This document shows positions 43,560 through 54,352 of a stretch of 64,000 nt of DNA, in pieces. The translations under genes were made by a program, and so were the position numbers. The DNA is from Triticum aestivum. Taxonomy: Eukaryota > Streptophyta > Magnoliopsida > Poales > Poaceae. The stretch covers positions 170,156,883 through 170,220,882 of the forward strand of contig NC_057807.1 of the NCBI RefSeq assembly GCF_018294505.1, read 5' to 3'. The notes below the pieces were generated by a model. It was not told where the DNA came from. It saw nothing but the letters and a program-made list of their open reading frames with translations, and did no database searches. Each line of letters starts with the position of its first letter. Within the stretch, counting starts at the first letter, position 1.

Positions 43560-45162
43560 ACTATAGGGTACGTCACCAAAAGCTTCAGAATGGATTATGG
43601 ACAGCGGATGCACAAATCATATGACTGGTGATCGAAGTCTTCTCATGGACTCAACCTTACGTCCATCCGACAAGAGTCACATCACATTTGCTGACACTGG
43701 TAAAAGCAAAGTATTGGGTCTAGGTAGAGTTGTAATCTCAAAGGATCAACACATGGATAAAGTGATGCTTGTTGAATCTCTTGGTTTCAACTTAATGTCT
43801 GTCTCAATGCTGTGTGACTTGAACATGATTGTGCTATTCAGAAAATATCGTTGCCTTGTACTAATGGAATCTGACAAGTCTCTAGTCTTTGAAGGGTATC
43901 GAAAAGATGATCTATACATGGTAGATTTCTCAGCAGGTCCACAACTTGCCGTATGTCTTCTCACAAAAGCTTCAGAATGCTGGCTCTGGCATCGAAGGCT
44001 GGGGCATGTTGGGATGAGGAACTTACACTCACTCGTCAAGAAGAAGCATGTTATAGGCATCGAGGATGTCAAGTTCAAGAAGGATGATTTGTGTGGTGCC
44101 TGCGAAGCTGGAAAGATGACTAGGGCAAAGCACCCCTCGAAGAAAATCATGACAACATCTCAACCTTTCGAGCTGCTACACATGGACTTATTTAGACCTA
44201 CTCACTACTCCACTCTCACAACAACTGCTTGTCTCTATGGCTTCGTCATTGTTGATGACTACTCAAGATACACATGGGTGCATATAATTCTCTACAAGAC
44301 TGAAGTGCAAGATGTCTTCAGACGCTTCGCCAATCGAGCAATGAACAATTATGGCGTGAAGATCAAGAACATCAGAAGTGACAATGTCACTGAATTCAAG
44401 AACACCGGTCTTGATCTCTATCTGGATACAATGGGAATCACTCATGAGTTCTCTGCTCCATACACACCTCAGCAAAATGGCATCGTTGAGCGCAAGAACA
44501 GAACCCTCATTGAGATGGCTTGAACAATGCTTGACGAATACAAGACACCAAGAAAGTTCTGGCCTGAAGCTATTGATACAGCATGTCACATCATCAACAA
44601 TGTTTACATCCATAAGCTTCTGAACAAAACATCCTATGAGCTCCTTACTGGAAAGAAGCCAAATGTCAGTTACTTCAGAGTATTTGGAGCTAGGTGCTGG
44701 ATCAAGGACCCCCATCACAAGTCAAAATTTGCACCTAAAGCTCACAAAGGCTTCATGCTTGGCTATGGAAAGGACTCGCACTCCTACAGAGTCTTCAACC
44801 TCTATCTCTACAAAATCGTCGAAACTGTGGATGTGAGATTTGATGAAGCCAATGGTTCACAAAGAGAACTCCTGCCAAGTACACTAGATGAAGCTCCTCC
44901 AAGCGAATCTATCAAGCTGATGGGAACTGGTGAAATCATGCCCTCTGAAGCACAGCCTGAAGAGGAACTTATCATTTCTGCACCAAACCAACCTGAAGAC
45001 AATGCTCAGACAGAAGACAATCCTCCCAATGATGACAATGATCAGCAAGAGCAAAGTCTTCATCCAGTTCATCCTCGGGTTGAAAATGAAGTACAAATTG
45101 AGAAAATAATTGACAGCATCAATGCACCTGGTCCACTTACTCGCTCAAGAGCAACAAGTTAG
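43560..45162 (+). pseudogene. Protease-integrase region of the Copia element (one TGA)
   Basis: The frame is shifted relative to gag. The protease signature WIMDSGCTNHMTGD is at about 43,591. The integrase zinc finger is LWHRRLGHVG...CGACEAGK (about 43,985-44,110). Catalytic D in LLHMDLFRP, D in NIRSDNVTEF and E in QQNGIVERKN are all visible. TGA at 44521-44523 fits CGA-to-TGA (EMA*TMLDEY). After integrase an acidic, asparagine/glutamate-rich linker ends at TAG 45160-45162, and RT resumes in the gag frame. Confidence 0.87.
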
Positions 45163-46742
45163 CAAACTTTTGTGGGCACTTTTCATTTGTGTCAATATCA
45201 GAACCCAAGAAAGTTGTTGAGGCCTTTATGGAACCTGAATGGATTCAAGCTATGCAAGAAGAACTTCAACAGTTCAAGCTGAACAATGTTTGGGAACTTG
45301 TCAAGCGACCTGACCCTCGCAAGCATAACATAATTGGAACAAAATGGATATATCGAAACAAGCAAGATGAGCATGGTCAAGTCGTCAGAAACAAAGCACG
45401 TCTTGTGGCACATGGATATACTCAAGTAGAAGGAATTGACTTCGATGAAACATTTGCTCCTGTGGCTAGGCTTGAAGCTATTCGCATACTGCTAGTCTAC
45501 GCTAACCATCACAACATCTTGCTATATCAAATGGATGTGAAGAGTGCATTTCTCAACGGCAAGATTGAAGAAGAAGTATATGTAGCTCAACCACCTGGCT
45601 TTGAAGATCCAAAACATCCTAATATGGTGTACAAGCTAAACAAAGCACTGTATGGCCTCAAACAAGCTCCTCGCGCATGGTATGATATGATCAAAGACTT
45701 CCTGAAGAGCAAAGGCTTCAAACCTGGATCCCTCGATCCCACACTCTTCACGAAGACATATGATGGTGAACTGTTTGTGTGCCAAATATATGTGGATGAC
45801 ATAATCTTCGGCTGCACCAACCAGAAGTATAGTGATGAGTTTGGGTACATGATGCAAGAGCAATATCAGATGTCCATGATGGGTGAGCTGAAGTTCTTCC
45901 TTGGTCTTCAAATTCGTCAGCAAAGGAATGGCATCTTCATATCTCAAGAAAAATACCTCAAAGATTGTCTGAAGAAGTTTGGAATGGAAGACTGCAAAGG
46001 TTACATGACGCCAATGCCAGCCAAACACCATCTTGGTCCCGACGACAATGGTAAAGATTTCAATCAAAAGGTATACCGCTCCATGATTGGTTCTTTACTT
46101 TATCTATGTGCATCTAGGCCAGATATTATGCTTAGTGTTTGCATGTGTGCTCGATTCCAAGCGGCACCAAAGGAATCGCATCACTTAGCTGTGAAGCGAA
46201 TTCTTCGATATTTGGCTTACACCCCAACACTCGGATTATGGTATCCAAAGGGCTCAAAATTTGATTTGGTTGGATTCTCGGATGCTGATTATGCTGGTGA
46301 CAAGGTGGATCGCAAGTCTACATCAGGCACATGTCACTTTCTGGGTCGATCACTTGTCTGTTGGTCTTCAAAGAAGTAGAACTGTGTATCACTCTCAACT
46401 GCTGAATCTGAATACATTGCTGCTGGATCTTGTTGTGCTCAGCTTCTATGGATGAAGCAAACTCTCAAGGACTATGGCATCAATCTGAAACAAGTACCTC
46501 TCTTCTGCGACAACAAAAGTGCCATCAAGATAGCCAACAATCCAGTCCAGCACTCGAAGACAAAGCACATTGAAATTCGTCATCACTTTCTCAGAGATCA
46601 TGTCATGAAGAAAGATATCGACATCATTCATGTCAACACTGAAGAGCAACTGGCAGATATCTTCACAAATCCCTTGGATGAGAAAAGGTTTTGCAAGTTA
46701 CGGTGTGAGCTAAATATCTTTGAATCCTCTAATGTCCTGTGA
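45163..46742 (+). pseudogene. Reverse transcriptase-RNase H region of the Copia element (one TAG)
   Basis: The Copia RT opens [19 protein letters not shown]. It contains [47 protein letters not shown] and the active site [11 protein letters not shown]. RNase H shows [18 protein letters not shown], then TAG at 46377-46379 (CAG-to-TAG expected), then STAESEYIAAGSC and FCDNKSAIKIANNP. The stop is at 46740-46742. All catalytic residues are visible despite the stop. Confidence 0.9.
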
Positions 46743-47062
46743 TCAGGCACACATCCTAACACTTATGCATGTTGATGACTTAGATGTGCAACACACGAAG
46801 TACTGTATATCTTCAATCAATGAAGACTTACATTCTGAGTGTGAATACATTAACATGGAATTTGACTTCGGAGCGCCACGATAATTGTGCACCGTGTCTG
46901 GGTCTAATACTTCCTATACGGTGGGTAACGCCACCACCAAATTTCTCTGTTTGAAGTGTTTCAGTCATGGTGTTATTTTTGCAATGACTTCGCATTTGGT
47001 TTGTCTTCAGTTCCAATTTATCTTCATGATTTTCTTCACTGTGATGATTTGATTGCTTTCGG

Positions 47063-47089
47063 ATATATATATATATATATATATATATA
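47063..47089. repeat. (AT)n microsatellite
   Basis: A 27-base uninterrupted AT dinucleotide run lies in the pol-extra ORF spacer. It is likely length-polymorphic. Confidence 0.95.
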
Positions 47090-47449
47090 CTAGTGTTCTG
47101 TCCTATACAACATTCACTTATAGCTATGTCTTCTAGTTGAATCTTTTGAACTAAGTGAATGTGATCGGACCCTAACCTCTCTATGCTTCCAATCTCAAAC
47201 TCTATCTGTCCAAATCATATGCATTCTATTGAAACTGTCGAGTGTCTTCTCTGCATCCTAGTCAGCAGAAGGCACAGAGACGAAACATTAAGTCTATTTT
47301 AAATAACTCATCTTTATTGCTGAAATCTGGAGAAGCCGGAACAACCATCCGACATGCCTGGTGGGCGTGGGAACGTGGGACAACTCTGAGTATGTTGCAT
47401 GTGAACCGCCAGGGGCACCAGCGTAATTGCGCTGTGCCGCACACCACCT

Positions 47450-47457
47450 TATAAATA
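47450..47457 (+). promoter_or_regulatory. Internal TATA box ahead of the extra ORF
   Basis: TATAAATA lies 738 bases before the ATG at 48188. A GC-rich upstream stretch and a CCACCTCTCCACC-rich leader follow, giving a gene-promoter-like setting inside a retrotransposon. Confidence 0.45.
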
Positions 47458-48187
47458 CTTGTCCCCTGCAGTAAAGAAATCCTTCTTCCACCTCTCCACC
47501 TCGTCAAAACCCTAGCGCCACCGCTAGCACTCGGCAACGCCGGCGACGAAGTGCTTAGCTGCCGCGACTTCTCCGACGCCGTCCTCACGCCGGCCGCGGA
47601 CATCGTCCTCTCCGCCGTCGCTTTAGGTGTCCTCCGTTGCCAAGTTAGGGCAAGGTGGACTGAACTGCTCGATCTCCTATTCATCCCATCTAGCAGTTCT
47701 TCGTGCGGTAATTATAACTCTATTTTTACCACCTTTTTGATCTTCAAGATTCATCCTATTTACCAAAAGTGGTTTCTGCCTACACAGTGTTAGATCTATT
47801 CTGTCTGCATCTCATACTGCCTAGTTTATTCACTTAAATTTCATATCTAGTTTGATTCCTCACTTGTACTTATTCACGGATCCATACAAATCTGGAACAA
47901 ACTCACAACATATAAGCGAATGTCTTCGCTTCATGAGGTCAATGTCTTCAAACTGATTTATCTTCAAAATCTTCTGAGAATGCATATGACCTCTTCCCCT
48001 TCCCTCGCATCTCTAATGCTATCACGGGTACATGTCCGTGGGAGAATCCCTTGGTTCTCATAGTCTGCATTTGTTTGCAGAATACTTACAGCATCACATT
48101 AACTCTCCCGAAGCCAGTTCCTGCTTGACCAGCAAGCGTAAGTCTCTGAAGCATTTGAACGTATTGAAGCCATTCAGTTTGAAGTTC

Positions 48188-50569
48188 ATGGCTGCAGAGA
48201 AATCAGTAAGGAAGGGTGGCAGACAGCGTCGAGAGGGAACATCCAAAGATCTACCTGATGACCTAGCAGAGCTCTACAAGACAGACCCTGAAGAGAATTA
48301 TCATCAGCGCAAGACACGAATCCAATGGATTCGACGCTATTGGGCTCAAGAATGGTTCAAGTACAAGTTCATGACCAAGGAATATGCAGAGAAGAATGCT
48401 ATAAAGAGTCCTTGGGGCAATATTCTCTATCGAGGCCTTCAACCCAAGAACAGAGCTGAAGCTATTGCACAAGGTTTCTATCCTTGTATGGTCCATGGAA
48501 CTCAGCCTGAGAACGCCAATCCCTCATCATTACTCTGGTGTCGTGACGATACTCTCTTCAAGCGCAACTTCCAGCATGCAAAGGCATCGGCCAAGGAAAA
48601 CAAGAAGTCATTGGGATTAGACTTCAACCCTGGTCCCTCTACTCCCCGTGCTGATGGCTCACATGATGCAGAACCCAATGTCATCGGCCCCTTCTCCAAC
48701 CTTGATGGCCTCATCACCTACATCGTGGTCCAGGGTGCCAGGGGAGATCATTCTGATAATGATGCTGACACTGATGAAGCCCCAGCTCCACCTCCAAAGC
48801 CGCAGAAGCAAAAGAAGCCAAAGGCTTCAAGATCAGCTGCACCTCCAAAAGCTTCACGTGCGAAGCCACTGTCCACTGCACCTCCAGAAGACAGTGTGTA
48901 GTCTGAAGATCAATCATGTATCTCCAAGAGGACGGAGAAGAAAAAGCAAATTGTCAGGCATACTGATCAAATCTTGACTCCTGCTGCCATTCTGCGTGAA
49001 GAACCCATTGATCTGTCCAGCGATGAAGATCTTGCAGATCATACCCTTGAGCAACTGATAAAGAGCAAGGAAGAAGCAGAGATCTTCAACAACCTGCCTC
49101 TCTTGGATGTGGCAATCATCCATAACTTCATTGATGAGTGGTTTGACACACCAAATCTCAACTTTGAAGATCTGCAGCTTCCCATTGGCCTCAACGTCTC
49201 TTTCGATGGCGCCATTGCTTCTGAGCTAGCTCTCGCTCAGCGCATTGTTGAGCTGAAGAACAAGATTGATTATGAGAAGGCTCAGTTCAAGAAGCATGTG
49301 GCGAAGCTCAGTGTGCAAGATGTCAGAAACTTCAAGGTCATGCCGCATGAGCTTAAAGAAGCCTTTCTCAAGAAGCGCCAAGAAGCTCAGGGCTCTCGCA
49401 AGTGCATGAAGAGTTTGGCTGACAAATGCGTGCTTGCCTACAATGAGGCTGAGAAGCGCAAGTCTCTTGGTCGTCCTAACATTGACCCCAGGATGGCTAC
49501 AAAGAAGAAGAAGCTCTCTACTGCCCAACCTGCACCTTCAAGTCAAGAAGCACCTCACATTGTCTTCCCAAGCAGCATGACTGGCTCGAAGCCAAAGGTC
49601 CTGTCAACCACTTCAGAACAGAAGAAGATGAGGGCTAACGAGGCTGAAGCCAGAAAGAGGAAGAATACTGAAGCCTCTAATGCCGCTCCCTCCAAGAAGA
49701 AGCGCAAGACCAAGAAGAATCGGGCTGCTCCCACAGAGCCCTTGGTTGTTGAACCCATCTCAGTGGTTCGCCCTGCATCTGAATATCAAGAAAGATGGAT
49801 GATAGTTCATGAGCCTGCTTCCACAGAGGCTCATGAAGCTGAAGACATTCCAGGAGCTGAACCCACCGCTGCTGAAGACATTGGTCAAGATGACAATGTT
49901 GAAGATGATGAAGTTCTTCCTGAGATCGCACACAACATGGTATCATCGCCTGTTCTTACGAACAGCGAACTCATTAGCATTGGTCGTCCTCTGCCGCTAA
50001 TTGCTCAGGATGCATCGTGGGCTGATTACCCACAGCAACAAGACTCCCCAAGTACTCAACAACAACAACAACAAGTTACACCACCCGTGCATGAAGAAGA
50101 AGAAGACTTTGAGGCCCAGCCAACTCCATCACCAAAGGCGTCGCCAGCATTTCGCAGGCTTCACGAAGGACAAAGGCCTCAAGTCCCTCTTTCGAGCGTT
50201 CTAGAAGGAGAAGTGCATCACCAACCTGATGCACGACAAGTGTTTCCTGAAGCCACTCCAACTGTGAATGTCTCCGTGTCTGAAGCCCAAGCTGCTGAAG
50301 ACAATCCGGCTGCATTAGCCGATGAAAGACAAGAAGACGTGCGTGTCCCCACACCCCCAGTTATTGAAGAAGTTGTCCCGGATGTGAACGTGCCAGTGCC
50401 CGACCCTCCAGCTCGTCATGTGGAGGTTGAAAATCCTGAAGCTGCCACTACCAATGCAAGTGAAGCCAATGACGTAGTCATGGCTGAAGCTAATGTGGAG
50501 CTTGCACCAACCAGTGTGCCTGAAGCTAATGAGGCAACTGCTCCCGAAGCACCTATTTGTGCAGCCTGA
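48188..50569 (+). pseudogene. Extra ORF of the Copia element, first frame
   Basis: The frame starts MAAEKSVRKGGRQRREG at 48188 and reads through TAG at 48899-48901 to TGA at 50567-50569. The N-terminal part is basic and Trp/Tyr-rich (RKTRIQWIRRYWAQEW). The centre is charged helix (ELALAQRIVELKNKIDYEK). Lys-rich nuclear-localisation-like tracts (SKKKRKTKKNR) and a long Pro/Glu/Ala-rich, low-complexity segment follow. The region resumes in another frame at about 50,570-52,322. No transmembrane segment or signal peptide is evident, so I see no support for an envelope function despite the position. Confidence 0.65.
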
Positions 50570-52322
50570 AGCCTCAGCTGTTGGCACTGCTCCTGTTCCG
50601 CCACCAAGGCCCTATACAATTGAGCAAGCTTACAATCATGGTCAGCTAACCACTGTCCGAGGGCCCATTCTGGTACCTCCGCCTACTGCCTCTGGACCTT
50701 AATTTGATGATCATGTTGAGCATAGGCCTCAGGTCCAGAAACCAAAGCCAAGATTGCCAAGGTTCCCAGGTACTGCAAACTCTATAGGGTCCTTCAATGC
50801 AAATGGCTTCAAAAGCCACAATACCTTCTTTGACAGCGCCAAGAACCCCTACTCAAAGCCAAGGATCTCATCTGATTGTTTCTGGAGTTATCAGCAACGA
50901 AGCTATTACTCCTGCATTCTGTATGATCAAGGGCGCATTTTCCCTCATGTTCGCCTCGACACTGAAGCCATTGCTGGACTGCCGTGCTTAGAAGAAGCAC
51001 TTGACCATTTTCGTGATGCCGGTCTGCTCAGCTTTGTGACAGACAAAGAACACTGGAATGAAGAACTTTTGCTTCAATTCTATGCTACCCTCCACATTCA
51101 CGGCTACAACAGGGATATAAAGACATGGGTTCTTGAGTGGATGACTGGAAATGTTCATCATGAAGCCAAAGCTCTTGATGTCATTGAGCTTACTGGCCTA
51201 CCCACTCCCGGAGAGCTCTATGAACCTGACTGTCAACTACATCACAATGCACTAGAGAGCATCTTCCATAAGCCTGAACCCAATATGAGCCAGATGTTGA
51301 GCATGATGAAGCCTTTGCCATCTGACGCTGAATACCCAACAGAGTTCTTTGTTGATGACCTTGAGTATCTGCCTCACACCATATATCACATCATTAGGCA
51401 AACTCTATGGCCTATCAAAGGACATTCATCACCTGCAAAGCTTGAAGGAGCCATGAAGACATTGGTCTTTTATATCCTCAATGGCATCAACTTTAGTTCT
51501 CAAGAATTCTTCATCAGGCAACTTGCTGCGTCTGGATCTGACCTTTTTGGTCTGAAGTTCTATGCTCCATTGGTCATGCGCCTCATCAAGCGACACTCAT
51601 CTTTCAACTATCAGCCCTCTGCTCGCAATCATCTGATCTTTTTACCAGAGGTTGATATGTCAGTTGAAGCCATATACTCTGACCCTGCCAAGAAGCCTCT
51701 TTGTCTTCAGAATGTCGAGCACCAAAGCTTCACTCAACCCATCGAAGGTGTCCAAGCAGTAACACATATCTATCCAATGACTGGAAATACTCGTTTGCCT
51801 CATCGTGCGCAAACTGAAGCCACGGAAAGCACCATTGCCCAAAGGCCTAAGAAGCTCTCTCGTGTTCTCAATGACCGAGAACTTCTTGTGGAACTTCATC
51901 AAAAACAAGATAAGCATCACTATTGGCTCAAGAGATAGATGCAAAGCCTCTTGGTGGATGTCAATCGAATTTGAAATCTTGCCACCAAGGATGCATTTGT
52001 TGCTCACGAGACTTGTCGGCGATCATGGAAGAGTTTGACGCTGCTTAGTGCTGAAGCAGATCTTCAAGACGATGGCTTCGCTGAAAGATTCAAGTTTGAC
52101 TCCACTCCTCCACGGACTGCTATCCTACGTCGAACTCCATCCCTTGAAGACTCTGACTATTCTTCCTCCGCGGCAACTATGAATGCCAGAGTGATCGATG
52201 ATAAAGATGATGCTACTTCACCACCTCCTACTTCTGCTCGCATCGACACTGCACCAAGTACGTCTGCACTGCCAAGCAACAACGACAACCCTGCTGCTTC
52301 ACCTACTCACGAGGACGAGTAG
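50570..52322 (+). pseudogene. Extra ORF of the Copia element, second frame
   Basis: The frame is shifted by one relative to the preceding segment and holds a globular domain: KPRLPRFPGTANSIGS, RIFPHVRLDTEAIAGLPCL, EELLLQFYATLHIHG, TWVLEWMTGN and VIELTGLPTPGELYEP. The pattern resembles the 'putative plant transposon protein' domain that I recall from Pfam, of unknown function. It reads through TAA (50701-50703), TAG (51936-51938) and another stop near 51,972, to TAG at 52320-52322. The tail is Ser/Pro/Asp-rich. It is probably the C-terminal half of the same protein as 48188-50569. Confidence 0.6.
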
Positions 52323-52518
52323 ATGCTCTATGTCTTCAAACCTTTTTGCTCATTACTGACAAAAGGGGGAGAAGCGTATGAGTTGATAGTCTTCAAGCGG
52401 GTTCATATGGGCGGTTGCTTTATATTTTGCCTCGTGCTTACAACTCTTGCTTTTGAAACATTTGTTTCTTTGAGTTGTAACACTTAAACTCGATGGTCGT
52501 CTGCTACTTATTTGCTTT
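52323..52518 (+). other. 3' region after the extra ORF, with internal purine tract
   Basis: The tract AAAAGGGGGAGAAG at 52361-52374 stands 38 bases after the extra ORF stop, about 2 kb before the 3' LTR. Sireviruses are known for additional polypurine tracts. The remainder is unremarkable AT-rich DNA up to the CACTA insertion. Confidence 0.55.
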
Positions 52519-52699
52519 CACTGGTGGAAAAAGAGGCTTCCGTCCAGCCCCATTAGTCGCGAAACTGTGGGAACCGCGACTAATGAAGTCTTTAGTCGCG
52601 GTTCGGCAGATGAACCGCGACCAAAATGCCTGGGCCCAGGGCGCTCGCGGGCTTTAGTCGCGGTTGGCCAGGCCAACCGCGACTAAAGGTGCCCAAAGG

Positions 52700-52954
52700 N
52701 NNNNNNNNNNNNNNNNNNNNNNNNNNNNNNNNNNNNNNNNNNNNNNNNNNNNNNNNNNNNNNNNNNNNNNNNNNNNNNNNNNNNNNNNNNNNNNNNNNNN
52801 NNNNNNNNNNNNNNNNNNNNNNNNNNNNNNNNNNNNNNNNNNNNNNNNNNNNNNNNNNNNNNNNNNNNNNNNNNNNNNNNNNNNNNNNNNNNNNNNNNNN
52901 NNNNNNNNNNNNNNNNNNNNNNNNNNNNNNNNNNNNNNNNNNNNNNNNNNNNNN
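52700..52954. other. Assembly gap (255 N)
   Basis: A run of N lies within the CACTA element, next to its left subterminal hairpin-forming repeats. Confidence 0.99.
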
Positions 52955-53295
52955 CCTTTTCAGTTTTAAAAAAAATAAAAGAAAATAATGGAAATGTCAA
53001 AAAATAAAAGAAAATAAGTTTCTCATGTGATATGTGGTCTAGTTGTTGGGAAAAATTGCAAATGTGAATTTTGACTTTATTTGCAAAATCTCTCTGAAAT
53101 TTGTAAAAATGGGCATAACTTTTGCATACTAACTCGGATGAAAAAGTTTTTTATATGAAAAATCATCCAAATTTAACAGGGGGAACCCCGTTAAACATTT
53201 TCAAAATCCTCAAAAACCTAATAGAAAAAAAGGTACGGGGCTTGTAAGATCTAGAGTGGAAAAAATTGAAAAATATTCAAACAGTGGGCAAACTA

Positions 53296-53470
53296 TGGTC
53301 AAACAATGGTCAAACTAATTATTCTAGAATATTAGTGTTACTAAATAATTATTTTAATTATTTCAATTTTGGTCAAATCTGGTCAAACTCTGGTCAACTG
53401 TGGTCAAACTGTGGTCAAACAATGGTCAAACTAATTATTCAAGAAATATTAGTGTTACTAAATAATTATT
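53296..53470 (+). repeat. Two direct repeats of about 58 bp in the CACTA interior
   Basis: Units at 53296-53353 and 53412-53470 both begin TGGTCAAACAATGGTCAAAC and end in TAAATAATTATT. They differ by a few bases and are joined by further TGGTCAAA units. The offset is 116 bases. Confidence 0.8.
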
Positions 53471-53606
53471 GTTTTTTAAAACAATAGTTTCAAACTCAAA
53501 CAGTGAAATGTGTCACTTCATGCTCAAGCAAAATTCCTGAAGGTTAATAGGATTGACATCTTATTATTGTCAGGAAAACAGCAAGTGCAGACTTGGAGCG
53601 TGGGAG

Positions 53607-53673
53607 AATAGAACCCGGAAGTTAAGCGTGCTTGGGCAGGAGTAGTGAGAGGGATGGGTGACCGGTTGGGAAG
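53607..53673 (+). ncRNA. 5S rRNA-derived segment inside the CACTA element (not a functional rRNA gene)
   Basis: About 67 bases match the middle of plant 5S rRNA: GAAGTTAAGCGTGCTTGGGC at 53618-53637, then AGTAGT, then GGATGGGTGACC at 53652-53663, and TTGGGAAGT. These blocks cover the box A and box C positions of the Pol III internal promoter. Differences include GGCAGG for GGCGAG and GACCGG for GACCTC. The flanks corresponding to both 5S ends are absent or unrecognisable, so the RNA could not fold as 5S. It is a captured and decayed fragment. Confidence 0.85.
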
Positions 53674-54338
53674 TTAGATGATTTGGAATGATGAGGGGTG
53701 ATAAAAGAATAAATTGAGAAGTGATGAGGGGTGGTGATTAGAGACTAGAGGTTAAAATAATTCAGAAATTTGAAAAAAAAAATTTCAATTTTTTTTTTCA
53801 AAAAGCTGTGGCGGCCTTTAGTCGCGGTTAGCCACAAGAACCGCGACTAAAGGTCCTCCGCCCCGAAGGCCACCTGGCACCCACGTGGACGGGCCTTTAG
53901 TCGCGGTTCTTAAGCAACCGCGACTAAAGGGGGGGCCTTTAGTCGCGCCCGTCCGATCGCGGTTGCGCAACCGCGACTAATGGCAGTTGCGAACCGCGAC
54001 CAAAGGCCCTTTTTCCACCAGTGTTTACTGTGATGCGATGATAAATTCCGCATGTGCGATGATAACTTCCGCACTTAGATCATTCTGCAGACGTCCATTT
54101 TTCATTATGCATGTCATTCTACTTGCTATATCACATCATGCATGATGAATTATCTTCATAAGTTGAAGAGGATCTCCACAAGTACAACCTGCCATGTGCA
54201 TTTCCATTCCAAAAGAAAATTACTTATATGCACTTCTTCAGGGGGAGCCCTTGCCTCTTATGAAGACAATACCCTATCCTTTACAATTTCACATACTTTA
54301 TCCCCGTTGAAAACTTCAACCAGTTTGTCATCAATCAC

Positions 54339-54351
54339 CAAAAAGGGAGGA
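54339..54351 (+). other. Polypurine tract of the Copia element
   Basis: The purine run AAAAAGGGAGGA lies next to the 3' LTR start at 54353 and is the likely plus-strand primer. Confidence 0.6.
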
Positions 54352-54352
54352 T

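Larger units (their letters stand above)
46743..48187 (+). other. Spacer between pol and extra ORF, with internal TATA and leader
   Basis: The spacer holds an (AT)n tract at 47063-47089. TATAAATA at 47450-47457 is followed by a leader with AAACCCTAGCGCCACC, a wording common in grass 5' leaders. A donor-like site (GTGCG|GTAATT) is near 47,707 and acceptor-like sites are at TTTGCAG (about 48,079) and CCATTCAG (about 48,177). No supported protein is encoded. It may drive a separate, spliced transcript of the downstream ORF. Confidence 0.5.
52519..54023. mobile_element. Non-autonomous CACTA element with TTT target duplication
   Basis: The ends are CACTGGTGGAAAAAG and CCTTTTTCCACCAGTG, flanked by TTT at 52516-52518 and 54024-54026, the 3-bp duplication of CACTA elements. 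Subterminal regions are packed with direct and inverted copies of TTTAGTCGCGGTT (at least four near the left end and six near the right). No transposase is encoded. The centre holds a 255-base N gap, an AT-rich stretch with TGGTCAAAC repeats and a 5S-rRNA-like segment. It lies inside the Copia element. Confidence 0.92.

Noticed and set aside
47551..47793. Small ORF in the pol-extra ORF spacer
   Set aside because: It lies in the presumed leader and crosses a donor-like site; the translation shows no motif and coding is not supported.
53600..53680. A functional 5S rRNA gene
   Set aside because: Only the central part is recognisable, with substitutions in the stems, no proper ends, and it lies inside a transposon.
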